Shown: positions 50,621-59,079 of the stretch, in pieces
Layout: the number at the start of each line of letters is the position of its first letter
Numbering within the stretch: position 1 is the stretch's first letter
DNA from: Candidatus Saccharimonadota bacterium
GTDB lineage: Bacteria; Patescibacteriota; Saccharimonadia; Saccharimonadales; Saccharimonadaceae
Reading direction: 5' to 3'
Assembly (NCBI GenBank): GCA_017460225.1
Contig: JAFUBM010000014.1
Location: forward strand, 1 to 64,000
Length of the DNA stretch: 64,000 nucleotides
The notes under the pieces: model-generated
The model's input: only the letters and a program-made list of their open reading frames with translations
Databases searched by the model: none
What the model was told of the DNA's origin: nothing
Translations under genes and position numbers: made by a program

Positions 50621-51324
50621 TTGAATGTACTCCTAAAAAGTTCGTCAATGGATTGGTTATGCTCCTCGCGGAGGGTGTCGGCGGAGCCGGTGAGGACGAT
50701 TTTGCCTTTGTCGAGGAAAATGACTTCGTCGAGGATGCGTTCGATATCAGCGATGAGGTGGGTAGAGATGAGGACGGAAGAGTGCTCTGCGAAGTTGTTG
50801 AGGATGGTGTCTAGGATGTAGTCGCGCGTGGCTGGGTCGACGCCACCAAGGGGTTCGTCCAGAATATAGAGGTCCGCTTTCCGGGACATGACAAGAACGA
50901 GCTGAAGTTTTTCTTGCATACCTTTGGAGAGGGTAGAGATTTTGGCTGAGGGGTCGAGCTCAAGGTCTTGGAGAAGTTGCTCGGCTTTTGGGCGGCTAAA
51001 ATCTTTGTAAAAGTTCTCGAACAGGGAGAGGTTGTAGGCGATGGTAGTGGAACGGTCGAGATAGGTGCGCTCGGGAAGGTAAGAGATATGGGCTTTAGAG
51101 AAGACGCCGAGAGGTTTGCCCTTGAAACGGATGGTACCGGAGGTGGGGACGAGGAGGGTGTTGAGAAGTTTGATAAGGGTGGATTTGCCGGCGCCGTTTT
51201 TGCCGAGAAGACCGTAAATCTTCCCGGGTTCGAGCCGGAGATTAACGTCGCTTAAGACAGGGCGGCTGTTGAAAGATTTGGACAGGCCCTGAGTCTCAAG
51301 CAAGGGACGAGGAGTTTGTTTCAT
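50614..51324 (-). CDS. ABC transporter ATP-binding protein
   Basis: 236 residues. Walker A GLLGKNGAGKSTLIK (about 34-48), signature LSKGMQEKLQL, Walker B LYILDEPLGGVDPATRD and H-loop STHL. The signature LSKGM is the form found in YtrB-type exporters. It pairs with the permease downstream and overlaps the regulator by 29 bases. Confidence 0.93.
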   Translation of the reverse strand: MKQTPRPLLETQGLSKSFNSRPVLSDVNLRLEPGKIYGLLGKNGAGKSTLIKLLNTLLVPTSGTIRFKGKPLGVFSKAHISYLPERTYLDRSTTIAYNLSLFENFYKDFSRPKAEQLLQDLELDPSAKISTLSKGMQEKLQLVLVMSRKADLYILDEPLGGVDPATRDYILDTILNNFAEHSSVLISTHLIADIERILDEVIFLDKGKIVLTGSADTLREEHNQSIDELFRSTFKC

Positions 51325-51712
51325 GGTTAAAACCTTTGTTTAGGATTTTTAGGGTTTCGGATTTGCCAAAACCGATTTGCTCCATCTGGAGGAGAAAGGC
51401 ATCGACGGTCTTTTGCGCCAGAGAACGACGTTTGAGCTCTAAAAGCTCGGCGTCTTCGGTGACGTACTTGCCGTTGGTGCGATCGGTCCGAATCAGCTTT
51501 TCTTCCTCAAGGAGAGCGAGAGATTTTTGCAGAGTGTTGGGGTTGACTCGCGCGAAGAGGGAAAGCTCACGGACAGAGGGGAGACGCTCACCCTGCGCGA
51601 AGGCGCCCGAGACAATCAAAAGTTCCAGCTTTTCAGCTAGCTGGAGATAGACAGCCGTGCCACTGCTGAAATTAAAGTGGAGGGCGTCATATTTTGACTG
51701 TGTTACTTGCAT
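51296..51712 (-). CDS. GntR-family regulator (YtrA subfamily)
   Basis: 138 residues. Winged helix with GERLPSVRELSLFARVNPNT and TLQKSLALLEEEKLI (about 42-77), then a short dimerisation tail instead of a ligand-binding domain, as in YtrA. YtrA represses its own operon with an ABC transporter and responds to cell-wall antibiotics in Bacillus; the same order is present here. Start at the ATG 6 bases after TATCAT. Confidence 0.88.
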   Translation of the reverse strand: MQVTQSKYDALHFNFSSGTAVYLQLAEKLELLIVSGAFAQGERLPSVRELSLFARVNPNTLQKSLALLEEEKLIRTDRTNGKYVTEDAELLELKRRSLAQKTVDAFLLQMEQIGFGKSETLKILNKGFNHETNSSSLA

Positions 51713-51762
51713 AATACAATGATACAACTACGAGGATTGCGTTGTCAAGATTTTTGATAAAT

Positions 51763-51783
51763 AAAAAAGCCCCTTATGGGGTT
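51763..51783 (-). terminator. Terminator of tRNA-Asp
   Basis: On the - strand ACCCC-ATAA-GGGGCTTTTTT, right after the tRNA and 51 bases before the GntR gene start. Confidence 0.8.
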
Positions 51784-51784
51784 G

Positions 51785-51861
51785 TGGCGGATCCGACGAG
51801 ACTCGAACTCGCGACCTCTGCCGTGACAGGGCAGCGCTCTAACCAACTGAGCTACGAATCC
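51785..51861 (-). tRNA. tRNA-Asp (anticodon GTC)
   Basis: Acceptor GGATTCG/CGGATCC with a G-T pair, discriminator G, encoded CCA; anticodon loop CTGTCAC; T-loop AGTTCGAGTCT. Confidence 0.93.
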
Positions 51862-51933
51862 ACTAGGGAAGATTATATAGTATTTGATGATATTTTGCAA
51901 GCGCGAAAAAATCTATGCTATAATGGTTATAAT

Positions 51934-52338
51934 ATGAAAGACATTGGTAAGGGGTTTTTGAAGATTTTTAGGGAAGAGAAGGGGTTGTTGGTGGCGATGG
52001 TGTTGCTGCTGATGACGGGGATAGCGCTGGGGTTGCACACTTTTTTCCATTTTAAGGCGGGGGGGACGACGATGTATATTGGGTATTCAGACATCGGGAA
52101 GTTTAGCGGGGGAGAGTGGCTAAGCTTGTGGAACTCGGGCGGGTACCGGACCGGAGGTTGGGCAGAGATGGCGGTGTTTCCGATTCTGGGACTGGCGGTG
52201 GGGGTACTACATAATATGTTTGCGATACAGGTCTATACACGACGAGGGAAGGGTTATGCGCAGATAGTGGTCTTGATATCGTTCTTGATACTGGCGGGGG
52301 CATTTACGCTGCTTCTGAGGCTACTCGGAGAAGTCTAG
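51934..52338 (+). CDS. Small integral membrane protein
   Basis: 134 residues with three or four membrane helices (about 17-40, 72-92, 105-130). No family recognised. Start chosen after two close TATAAT-like boxes. It ends 9 bases before the glycosyltransferase and is probably co-transcribed with it. Confidence 0.75.
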   Translation: MKDIGKGFLKIFREEKGLLVAMVLLLMTGIALGLHTFFHFKAGGTTMYIGYSDIGKFSGGEWLSLWNSGGYRTGGWAEMAVFPILGLAVGVLHNMFAIQVYTRRGKGYAQIVVLISFLILAGAFTLLLRLLGEV

Positions 52339-52347
52339 GAGAGACGC

Positions 52348-53982
52348 GTGAGACGGAGCTTGGAGATACCTCTGGGGAAGAGAACGCGAAAATATCGGTT
52401 CTTGGAGATTTTGCCGGGGGCGATATCTTACGGCGGGGTGATTCTGTTGTTTTTGCTGTCGTATTTTTCGCCGATTGCAGGGGCGATTTACCTGTTGTTT
52501 ATTATTTCGACGACGCTGATTAAAGCGATTGGGGTGGCTTATCGGACATGGGATGGATACGAGACGGTGGCGGCGGCAGAGAAAGTAGACTGGGAGAAAC
52601 GTTGCCAGGAGCTTGAGAATCCGCACGAAGCCTACGAAAAACTACACAACCGGACGTCGGAGGCTTATCATTTTGCGGAGCACGTGCGGAACTTGCGAAA
52701 AATCTCGTCGGACCCGGAGGCAAAGTATAAGTATTTGAAGCCGAGCGAAGTGTATCACGCGGTGTTGATGGTGGCCTATAACGAGGGGATGGAGACGATG
52801 CGGCCGAGCATTGAGGCGGTGCGCGATTCGAGCTTTCCGAACGAGCGGATAATTTTTGTGCTCGGCTATGAAGAACGGGGCGGGGAAGAGATTGAGCAGA
52901 CGGCGAAAGAGTTAAAAAAGTTGTTCAAAGGAACGTTTAAGGAGTTTATTATTACCAAACATCCGGACGGGATTAAAGGGGAAATCACAGGGAAGGGGCC
53001 GAACTTATGCCAGGCGGGAGAAGCGTTGAGTAAATATGTTATACAGAAGCATATTGACCGAGAAAAGGTGATTATTACGTCTATCGACAGCGACAACCGG
53101 ATGCATCCGAAGTATCTCGACAACATTACCTATGAGTTTTGTGCGAGGGACCGCGAGACGCGACAGCGACGGAGCTACCAGCCGGTGTGTCTCTTTACGA
53201 ACAACATCTGGGATGCGGCGGCGCCGATGCGGGTGATTGCGGTGTCGAATTCGTTTTTTAACGTGATTCAGACGATGCGACCGCACATCTTGTGGAACTT
53301 TGCGAGCCACTCACAACCGCTGGCGGCGATTGAGGATATGGGATATTGGAGCCGGCGGACGATTGTGGAGGACGGGCACCAATACTGGCGGAGCTACTTC
53401 TTCTTCCGCGGGGATTATGACACCGTGCCGATCAGGGTGCCGATCTACCAAGACGCGGTGATGGATGAGACGACGCCGAAGACTCTGAAGGCGCAGTTTG
53501 TGCAACTGAGGCGGTGGGCGTATGGGGCGAGCGATATTGCTTACGTAGGGAATCTGTTGTTTGATAAAAAGCGGGAAGTGCCGTTTATGAAGACATTTCG
53601 GAAGTTTGTCCGGTTGTTTGATTCGCATATTACGCGGACGATGATTGCGCCGATTGTGGCGTTTGGGGGGTGGGTGCCGATGGTGATGAATTTGAGCACG
53701 AGGGGAATGGCGGTGTTCAATCTGCCAAAAGTAGTCTCGGTAGTGCAGACGATTGCGACAGTGGGGATACTGGTGACGATTCTGTTTTCCCTCAAGATGT
53801 TGCCGCCGCGGCCACAGAAGTATCGAAAGACAAAGATGATTGCGATGGTGCTACAATGGATTTTGGCGCCGATTATTGCGCTGGTATATTCGAGTGCGTC
53901 GGCGTATTATGCGCAGACGAGATTGATGCTGGGGCATTATATGGAAAAGTTTGACGTAACGAGAAAAATCGTTAAAAAATAG
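52348..53982 (+). CDS. Membrane glycosyltransferase, family 2
   Basis: 544 residues. Two N-terminal membrane helices (25-70), a GT-A domain (about 130-400) with VAYNEG, the DxD motif SIDSDN (about 246-251), VEDGHQYWR (the ED motif) and QLRRWAYG (QxxRW), then about three C-terminal helices. This motif set is that of processive or cellulose-synthase-like GT2 enzymes. It may make a surface polysaccharide. GTG start with TAGGAGAGA before it. Confidence 0.88.
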   Translation: MRRSLEIPLGKRTRKYRFLEILPGAISYGGVILLFLLSYFSPIAGAIYLLFIISTTLIKAIGVAYRTWDGYETVAAAEKVDWEKRCQELENPHEAYEKLHNRTSEAYHFAEHVRNLRKISSDPEAKYKYLKPSEVYHAVLMVAYNEGMETMRPSIEAVRDSSFPNERIIFVLGYEERGGEEIEQTAKELKKLFKGTFKEFIITKHPDGIKGEITGKGPNLCQAGEALSKYVIQKHIDREKVIITSIDSDNRMHPKYLDNITYEFCARDRETRQRRSYQPVCLFTNNIWDAAAPMRVIAVSNSFFNVIQTMRPHILWNFASHSQPLAAIEDMGYWSRRTIVEDGHQYWRSYFFFRGDYDTVPIRVPIYQDAVMDETTPKTLKAQFVQLRRWAYGASDIAYVGNLLFDKKREVPFMKTFRKFVRLFDSHITRTMIAPIVAFGGWVPMVMNLSTRGMAVFNLPKVVSVVQTIATVGILVTILFSLKMLPPRPQKYRKTKMIAMVLQWILAPIIALVYSSASAYYAQTRLMLGHYMEKFDVTRKIVKK

Positions 53983-53996
53983 CGAGCTTCTGCGTT

Positions 53997-54055
53997 AGAG
54001 TCTCCGATACTCAGTCGACGTATCTTAAATACGTCTCCTTCCGTTTCTCGACTCT
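53997..54055. repeat. Palindromic element family D, intergenic copy 2
   Basis: Outer AGAGTC/GACTCT (53997-54002, 54050-54055), inner perfect GACGTAT/ATACGTC (54017-54023, 54029-54035) followed by TCCTTCCGTTTCTC. The inner hairpin is identical to that of the element in polA. It separates the glycosyltransferase from proS. Confidence 0.7.
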
Positions 54056-54106
54056 TCCTTGAATCTCATCTATTTTTTCTACGATTTTTATGCTATTATT
54101 TTCTAT

Positions 54107-55342
54107 ATGAGATTGAGTAAGACTTTTGTAAAAACGTTGCGTGAGGCGCCGAAAGATGAGACGGCACAGAATGCGCAGCTACTAATTCGTGCGGGGTATA
54201 TTTATAAAGAGATGGCGGGGGTGTATAGTTATCTGCCGCTGGGGCTAAAGGCGTTAGAAAAAATCAAGCAGATTATCCGGGAAGAGCTGAACGGGATTGG
54301 GGCGGAAGAAGTGCAGCTGACTGTGTTGCAGAATCCAAAACCGTGGCAGGTGACCGATAGGTGGGACACGAAGAAGATGGACGTGTGGTTTAAGACGGAG
54401 CTGGCGGCGGGGGGTGAGCTGGGGCTGGGGCCGACGCACGAGGAGCCGATTACGCAGCTGATGCGAGATTATGTTTCTAGCTATCGCGATTTGCCGCGGC
54501 TGGTGTATCAGATTCAGACGAAGTTCCGGAACGAGCTGAGAGCAAAGAGTGGGATTTTGCGGACGCGCGAGTTTTTGATGAAAGATTTATATAGCTTTTC
54601 TCCGGATGAGGCGACGCATCAGAAGATTTATCACGAAGTGGAGCAAGCATACGCGCGGATTTATGACCGACTGGGGGTTGGGGCGGACACTTACGAGACG
54701 TTTGCAAGCGGGGGAGTGTTTGCTAAATACTCGCACGAGTATCAGACGTTTTTGCCGGTGGGGGAAGACACAGTTTATTATAACGAAGATAAGTCGGTAG
54801 TGTTGAATAAGGAAGTGCTGAACGACGAAGTGTTGAAAGACCTCGACGTGAAGGCGGAGGAGCTGAAGGAGACGACGGCGGCGGAGGTGGGGAACATCTT
54901 TACGTTGAAGTATAAATACAGCGAGCCGCTGGGGCTGAAGTTTGCCGAGAAGAGTGGCGAGCAGAAGACAGTGTTTATGGGGTGCTACGGGATTGGGGTG
55001 AGCCGGGTGCTGGGGGTGATTGTGGAGAAGTTTGCCGACGAGAAAGGGTTGGTGTTGCCAGAAGCGGTGGCGCCGTATAAATACTATGTCGTGGCGATGG
55101 GGGAGCAGGGCTTGGCAAAAGCCAGCGAGATTTATGAACAGTTTAGGGCAAAGGACGAGATTTTGTTGGATGATAGAGACGTGAGATTTGGGGAGAAGAT
55201 GAAAGACAGCGAACTGTTGGGGATGCCGTATAGAGTGGTGATTTCTGATCGGACGCTGGAGGCGGGGGAAGTGGAGATTACGGAGCGGGCGACGGGGGAG
55301 ACGCGCAGAGAATCTATTGACAAATTCTTGGCGAGTCTGTAA
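54107..55342 (+). CDS. proS: Prolyl-tRNA synthetase, short form
   Basis: Class II synthetase, 411 residues. Motif 2 with TKFRNELRAKSGILRTREFLMKD (in parts: FRNELRAKSG, LRTREFLMKD), GPTHEEPIT, motif 3 GCYGIGVSRVLG and a C-terminal anticodon-binding domain. The editing insertion domain of E. coli ProRS is missing, as in alphaproteobacterial and mitochondrial enzymes. TATTAT lies 7 bases before the ATG. Confidence 0.95.
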   Translation: MRLSKTFVKTLREAPKDETAQNAQLLIRAGYIYKEMAGVYSYLPLGLKALEKIKQIIREELNGIGAEEVQLTVLQNPKPWQVTDRWDTKKMDVWFKTELAAGGELGLGPTHEEPITQLMRDYVSSYRDLPRLVYQIQTKFRNELRAKSGILRTREFLMKDLYSFSPDEATHQKIYHEVEQAYARIYDRLGVGADTYETFASGGVFAKYSHEYQTFLPVGEDTVYYNEDKSVVLNKEVLNDEVLKDLDVKAEELKETTAAEVGNIFTLKYKYSEPLGLKFAEKSGEQKTVFMGCYGIGVSRVLGVIVEKFADEKGLVLPEAVAPYKYYVVAMGEQGLAKASEIYEQFRAKDEILLDDRDVRFGEKMKDSELLGMPYRVVISDRTLEAGEVEITERATGETRRESIDKFLASL

Positions 55343-55357
55343 ACTTTAGGAAGCATT

Positions 55358-55804
55358 ATGAAAAAGACCATTGATTTGACGAAAGAGGGGCGTGAAGAGC
55401 TGACGAAAGAGCTTGAGGAGCGTATCGCCGAGCGCGAGGTGATTAAAGAGAAGATTGCCACGGCGCGGGCGTTTGGCGACCTGTCGGAAAACGAAGATTA
55501 TTCGGCGGCACGGAGTGAACAGAAGTTGAACGAGAGCCGGATTGCGGAGATTGAAGACATCTTGAAAAATGCAAAGATTATCGCGAACCGAGGGCACGAG
55601 AAGGTGGTAATGGGGGCAAAGGTGACGGTGTCCGTTGCGGGGAAGAAATATACTTATTCGATTGTGGGGCCGGTGGAAGCGAACCCGCTGGAAGGGAAGA
55701 TTTCTGATCAGAGCCCGATTGGGAAGGCGATGTTTGGGAAGCGCGCAGGGGAAGAATATACTTTGCCGAACGGGAATAAGGGCAAAATTATTTCCGTAGA
55801 GTAG
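55358..55804 (+). CDS. greA: Transcription elongation factor GreA
   Basis: Rescues backtracked RNA polymerase, 148 residues. N-terminal coiled coil with ARAFGDLSENEDYSAARSEQ, holding the acidic tip, and C-terminal FKBP-like domain with SPIGKAMFGKRAGEEY. It starts 15 bases after proS with TTAGGAAGC before it. Confidence 0.95.
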   Translation: MKKTIDLTKEGREELTKELEERIAEREVIKEKIATARAFGDLSENEDYSAARSEQKLNESRIAEIEDILKNAKIIANRGHEKVVMGAKVTVSVAGKKYTYSIVGPVEANPLEGKISDQSPIGKAMFGKRAGEEYTLPNGNKGKIISVE

Positions 55805-55816
55805 TATAATAGACTT

Positions 55817-56671
55817 ATGGAAAATCGACATCAGAGAATTATGCGGGCGAGTGTTTTTGGAATCGTTCTGAACTTGGTACTGGTGGTGGCGAAGGCTACG
55901 GTGGGGATTATCTCTGGGTCGGTTTCTGTGTTGACCGATGCGGTGAACAACTTGACTGATACGCTGTCGGCGACGGTGACGCTGGTGGGGGCGAAGCTGG
56001 CAAAAAAGCGGCCGGACAGGGAACACCCGCACGGGCACGGACGGATTGAGTATGTGGCAGCGACGGTGGTGGGAGTGATTATCTTGGCGGTGGGGATTTC
56101 CGCGCTGACGACGAGTGCGCCGTTGATTTTGACGCCGAAGCTGGCGAATTATTCGACCTGGTCGATTGTTGTAATTTTTACAACAGTAGTGGCGAAGGGA
56201 GTGTTCTCTCGCTATCTGAAGCGGGTAGGGGAGGAAACGAATTCTAGGAGTTTGGCGGCGACGGGGGCGGATGCGATGTTTGATGCGCTGCTGTCGCTGG
56301 GGACGCTAGTGGGGGCGGGGGTGAGTCTGGTGTTTGGGGTGTCGATTGATGGATTTGTGGGAGTAGTGATTGCGGCGTTTATTATCAGGAGCGCGGTAGA
56401 GATTATTAAAGAGGGGGCGTCGGACGTGATTGGGCGGCGAGTGGATGAGAAGTTGGCGCGGAGCGTGCGAGCGAAGATTATGGAACAGCCGGAGGTGAAG
56501 ACAGTAAAGAAGTTGACCTTGCACGATTATGGGCCGGACAAGTTCTTGGGGGCGGCAAAGATAGAAGTGGCGCCGGGGATGACGGTGGGGCAATTCCGCG
56601 AGGTGGCGGAGAGGATAGAGGGAGGAGTTAAAAGCGAGTTTAACGTGGAGCTGGCGATAGGGGTGGCATAA
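55817..56671 (+). CDS. Cation diffusion facilitator transporter
   Basis: 284 residues, six membrane helices and a C-terminal ferredoxin-like domain. VSVLTDAVNNLTDT in helix 2 and HGHGRIEYVAA mark a CDF family member exporting Zn, Fe, Mn or other divalent metals. The metal-site residues are D in TDAVNNLTD and GADAMFDAL. TATAAT is 6 bases before the ATG. Contains the 23-base sequence shared with pilD. Confidence 0.93.
   Translation: MENRHQRIMRASVFGIVLNLVLVVAKATVGIISGSVSVLTDAVNNLTDTLSATVTLVGAKLAKKRPDREHPHGHGRIEYVAATVVGVIILAVGISALTTSAPLILTPKLANYSTWSIVVIFTTVVAKGVFSRYLKRVGEETNSRSLAATGADAMFDALLSLGTLVGAGVSLVFGVSIDGFVGVVIAAFIIRSAVEIIKEGASDVIGRRVDEKLARSVRAKIMEQPEVKTVKKLTLHDYGPDKFLGAAKIEVAPGMTVGQFREVAERIEGGVKSEFNVELAIGVA
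56163..56185. repeat. Short palindrome shared with pilD
   Basis: Identical over 23 bases to 45920-45942, in the same reading frame (IVVIFTT). The right arm here is shortened by the next codons. Confidence 0.7.
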
Positions 56672-56695
56672 AAAGACCCCGCGTTTGGGGCGGGG
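56671..56695 (-). terminator. Terminator of the orphan gene 56709-57188
   Basis: On the - strand GCCCCGCCCC-AAAC-GCGGGGTCTTTTT. Confidence 0.7.
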
Positions 56696-56708
56696 CGAGG
56701 AAGAGGGG

Positions 56709-57188
56709 TTAGGCGGTGTGGCACGCGAGAAAGCGAGCGCCAAAACTGTGGCCACGACCGTAAGCCGTGAGAAGTTCGCCTAGGGGACGGAGCCGCGGGG
56801 ACGCGAGGTCGATGATATCGGGGAACCTTAATTCCGGAGGGTCGACGTTGGTGCAGGCCTGCTCGGAGAACAGGGTGTTTTCGAGTATGCCGAGGTCGAT
56901 AGAAGCTATGCTTGGGGTGTCCGAGCGATGGGTGAGAAAACTCAAGACTTGATGGAGCTCTCGGAGCAGAAAACCTTCGGAGTTTGCGTTGCCGAGAACT
57001 CGGAACATCGCACAGTCGACGAGAGAACTGTGATTATACTCGAAATGAGGAACGATACAGTCTTGATAAGTCTTGATGAGGCGGGGGAGCTGCAACTGGA
57101 GACGGTTGTCGTCTCCGGGGTCGAGCGCTAGATAGGAATCGGCGAAAGACTGGAGCGTAGCGGAGGGAAGTTTGGGCGAAACATACAT
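56709..57188 (-). CDS. Hypothetical protein, 159 residues
   Basis: No family recognised, soluble, mostly helical. It has several Cys and His (DCIVPHFEYNHSSLVDCAMF, LACHTA at the end). A TAAAAT box, a leader of about 45 bases and GAGGAG precede the start. It stands alone between terminator and promoter, like the genes at 11353, 26633 and 57918. Confidence 0.65.
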   Translation of the reverse strand: MYVSPKLPSATLQSFADSYLALDPGDDNRLQLQLPRLIKTYQDCIVPHFEYNHSSLVDCAMFRVLGNANSEGFLLRELHQVLSFLTHRSDTPSIASIDLGILENTLFSEQACTNVDPPELRFPDIIDLASPRLRPLGELLTAYGRGHSFGARFLACHTA

Positions 57189-57295
57189 AGAAGTAATCTC
57201 CTCTCTTCAGATAGTAAGGTACTTCTTCTATTTTAGCATAATTTTCTTTATCTGTCAATGTTGGGGAGCTTGGAGGGTTATGGTAAAATGGGGGT

Positions 57296-57850
57296 ATGAA
57301 AATATATCTTGCACGTCACGGGCAGACGGATTGGAACTTAAACAACAAAATCCAGGGACGGTCAGATGTGCCACTAAACAAGACGGGGGTTGAGCAGGCG
57401 AGGGAGCTAGGGCGGAGTTTGATAGGGGTGAAGTTTGAACACATTTTTTGTTCACCGCTGAGGCGGGCAAGAGAGACGGCGGAAGTAGCGCTGGAGGCGG
57501 CGGGGGTGGCGGCAGAAAAGGAAAGAATTGTGTTTGACCCGGAGCTGGTGGAGAGGAACTACGGAGAATATGAGGGGGAGCCGGGAGAGAGTTTTGACTT
57601 TAGGAAATACTGGGACTTTGGGCTTGATTCGAGCGAGGCGGGCGTAGAGTCGATCAAGACGATGTTTGAGCGGGGGAGAAGGGTGGCGGAGAAAATCCGG
57701 GCGTTGCCGGCGGAGACGACGGTACTGGTGGTGGCGCACGGAGGGTTTTTGAAAGCGTTGTACTTTAACCTTGTGGGTTATGAGGTGGGGAAGACAGAGT
57801 TTAGGAGCTTCAAGCTGGAGAATGGGGAAGCAAGAGTGGTAGAGATTTAG
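57296..57850 (+). CDS. Histidine phosphatase (phosphoglycerate-mutase family)
   Basis: 184 residues. LARHGQTDWNLNNKIQGRSD holds the catalytic RHG and the substrate-binding Arg, ERNYGEYEG the acid, and VVAHGGFLKAL the second His. The small size suggests a broad phosphatase (PhoE/CobC type) rather than glycolytic mutase. TAAAAT then GGGGGT and ATG: leaderless. Confidence 0.92.
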   Translation: MKIYLARHGQTDWNLNNKIQGRSDVPLNKTGVEQARELGRSLIGVKFEHIFCSPLRRARETAEVALEAAGVAAEKERIVFDPELVERNYGEYEGEPGESFDFRKYWDFGLDSSEAGVESIKTMFERGRRVAEKIRALPAETTVLVVAHGGFLKALYFNLVGYEVGKTEFRSFKLENGEARVVEI

Positions 57851-57880
57851 AGGATTAACCATGAGGCTATTATAGTATAG

Positions 57881-57902
57881 AAAAAGCCCCGCGGGGCGGG
57901 GC
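57881..57902 (-). terminator. Terminator of the gene 57918-58193
   Basis: On the - strand a GC-rich hairpin (GCCCCGCCCCGCGGGGC) followed by TTTTTC. Confidence 0.7.
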
Positions 57903-57917
57903 GAGGGAAGAGAGAGG

Positions 57918-58193
57918 TCAGTAATCGGAGCCGTTTTGGCGATTGTGCTCATAGGCGGCGATGATTTCGCTGCGATAGCAACTGGTCAAATCTTCGGCTT
58001 CCTTGCGGATAGAAGAGCTAACGTCGGGGCGGCTAGTCCAGTCGCCGTAGGCGGAAATCTGGCCAATGCGACGGCCGTGCTGACAGAGGTGCCAGTGGGC
58101 AGATTCGCGATTACAGTCGGACTTGCGCGTGTCGACTTCCATGTGGTAGCCGGACTCTCTCAGAGAGACTTCTAAGGTTCTAGGATATCCCAT
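57918..58193 (-). CDS. Small hypothetical protein, 91 residues
   Basis: No family recognised. Basic and polar, with ESAHWHLCQHGRRIGQI in the middle and a helical C-terminus (KEAEDLTSCYRSEIIAAYEH). Promoter TTGACT-TATTAT, leader and AAAGGAGG fix the start at 58193; an upstream in-frame ATG lies in the leader. Orphan on the - strand. Confidence 0.65.
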   Translation of the reverse strand: MGYPRTLEVSLRESGYHMEVDTRKSDCNRESAHWHLCQHGRRIGQISAYGDWTSRPDVSSSIRKEAEDLTSCYRSEIIAAYEHNRQNGSDY

Positions 58194-58288
58194 AAGGATA
58201 CCTCCTTTAATAAAAAGTAGCAACGGAGTGCTCTGTTCCTATAATATCATATTTGTCGGTAATAGTCAACTGGTGATATAATGAGAAG

Positions 58289-58813
58289 ATGATAATAATT
58301 TTGCACAATATACGGTCGTGTCTGAACGTGGGAGCGATTTTGCGGACGGCGGAGGGGTTTGGAGTGGAGCGGGCAGTGTTTTCTGGCTATACGCCGAGAG
58401 TGGACGACGAGCGAGAGCTGCCGCACCTAAGAGAGAAATTGAACGGCCAGATTGCAAAGACGGCGCTGGGGGCGGAAAAGTTGGTGGAGTTGGAGAGTTT
58501 TGAGGAGGTGGAGACAGGGTTGGAACGCCTGAAGGGACAGGGATATAAGATTGTGGGGCTGGAGAATAATTTGGAAGACGCGCGGAAGATTTTGGCGACG
58601 AGAGAAAATCTGGAAGTGATAAGCGAGAAAATGGGGGAGAAAGTGGCGCTGTTATTAGGGGAGGAAGTGCATGGAATCGAGCGGAGGCTGTATGAATATA
58701 TAGATATGTTTTTGGAGATTCCGATGGAGGGGAAGAAAGAGTCGTTTAACGTGAGCGTGGCGACGGGAGTGGCGTTGTTTTATTTGCGGCTAGCCGCGGA
58801 AAGGAAGGTATGA
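58289..58813 (+). CDS. SpoU/TrmH-family RNA 2'-O-methyltransferase
   Basis: 174 residues, SPOUT knot domain. Motif 1 NVGAILRTAEGFG, motif 2 ALLLGEEVHGI, motif 3 EIPMEGKKESFNVSVA. No RNA-binding extension; length fits TrmL or TrmH. Target not certain (tRNA position 34 or an rRNA site). Overlaps the next gene by 4 bases (ATGA). Confidence 0.9.
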   Translation: MIIILHNIRSCLNVGAILRTAEGFGVERAVFSGYTPRVDDERELPHLREKLNGQIAKTALGAEKLVELESFEEVETGLERLKGQGYKIVGLENNLEDARKILATRENLEVISEKMGEKVALLLGEEVHGIERRLYEYIDMFLEIPMEGKKESFNVSVATGVALFYLRLAAERKV

Positions 58814-59046
58814 GAAAACTGAAGGTACACGGAGTGTATAAGCACTTTAAGGGGAAGTATTATCTCGTGGAGGAAGTGGCGATTGATTCGGAGACGTTGG
58901 GGGAGATGGTGGTGTATCGGCAGCTATACGACGAGGGGCGGTTGTATGTGCGGCCGCTAGAGATGTTTTTGAGCGAGGTGGATCATAAAAAATATCCAGA
59001 GGTGAAGCAGAAGTGGAGATTTGAGGAAGTCAGCGGTTTAGCTTGA
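58810..59046 (+). CDS. DUF1653 protein
   Basis: 78 residues. GVYKHFKGKYYLVEEVAIDS, MVVYRQLYDEGRLYVRPLEMF and a final F-E motif are the whole DUF1653 domain, a small beta-rich fold of unknown role. It is coupled to the methyltransferase by overlap. Confidence 0.85.
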   Translation: MRKLKVHGVYKHFKGKYYLVEEVAIDSETLGEMVVYRQLYDEGRLYVRPLEMFLSEVDHKKYPEVKQKWRFEEVSGLA

Positions 59047-59079
59047 TTTTTTGGGTAATTTGTGATATAATATAGAGAT

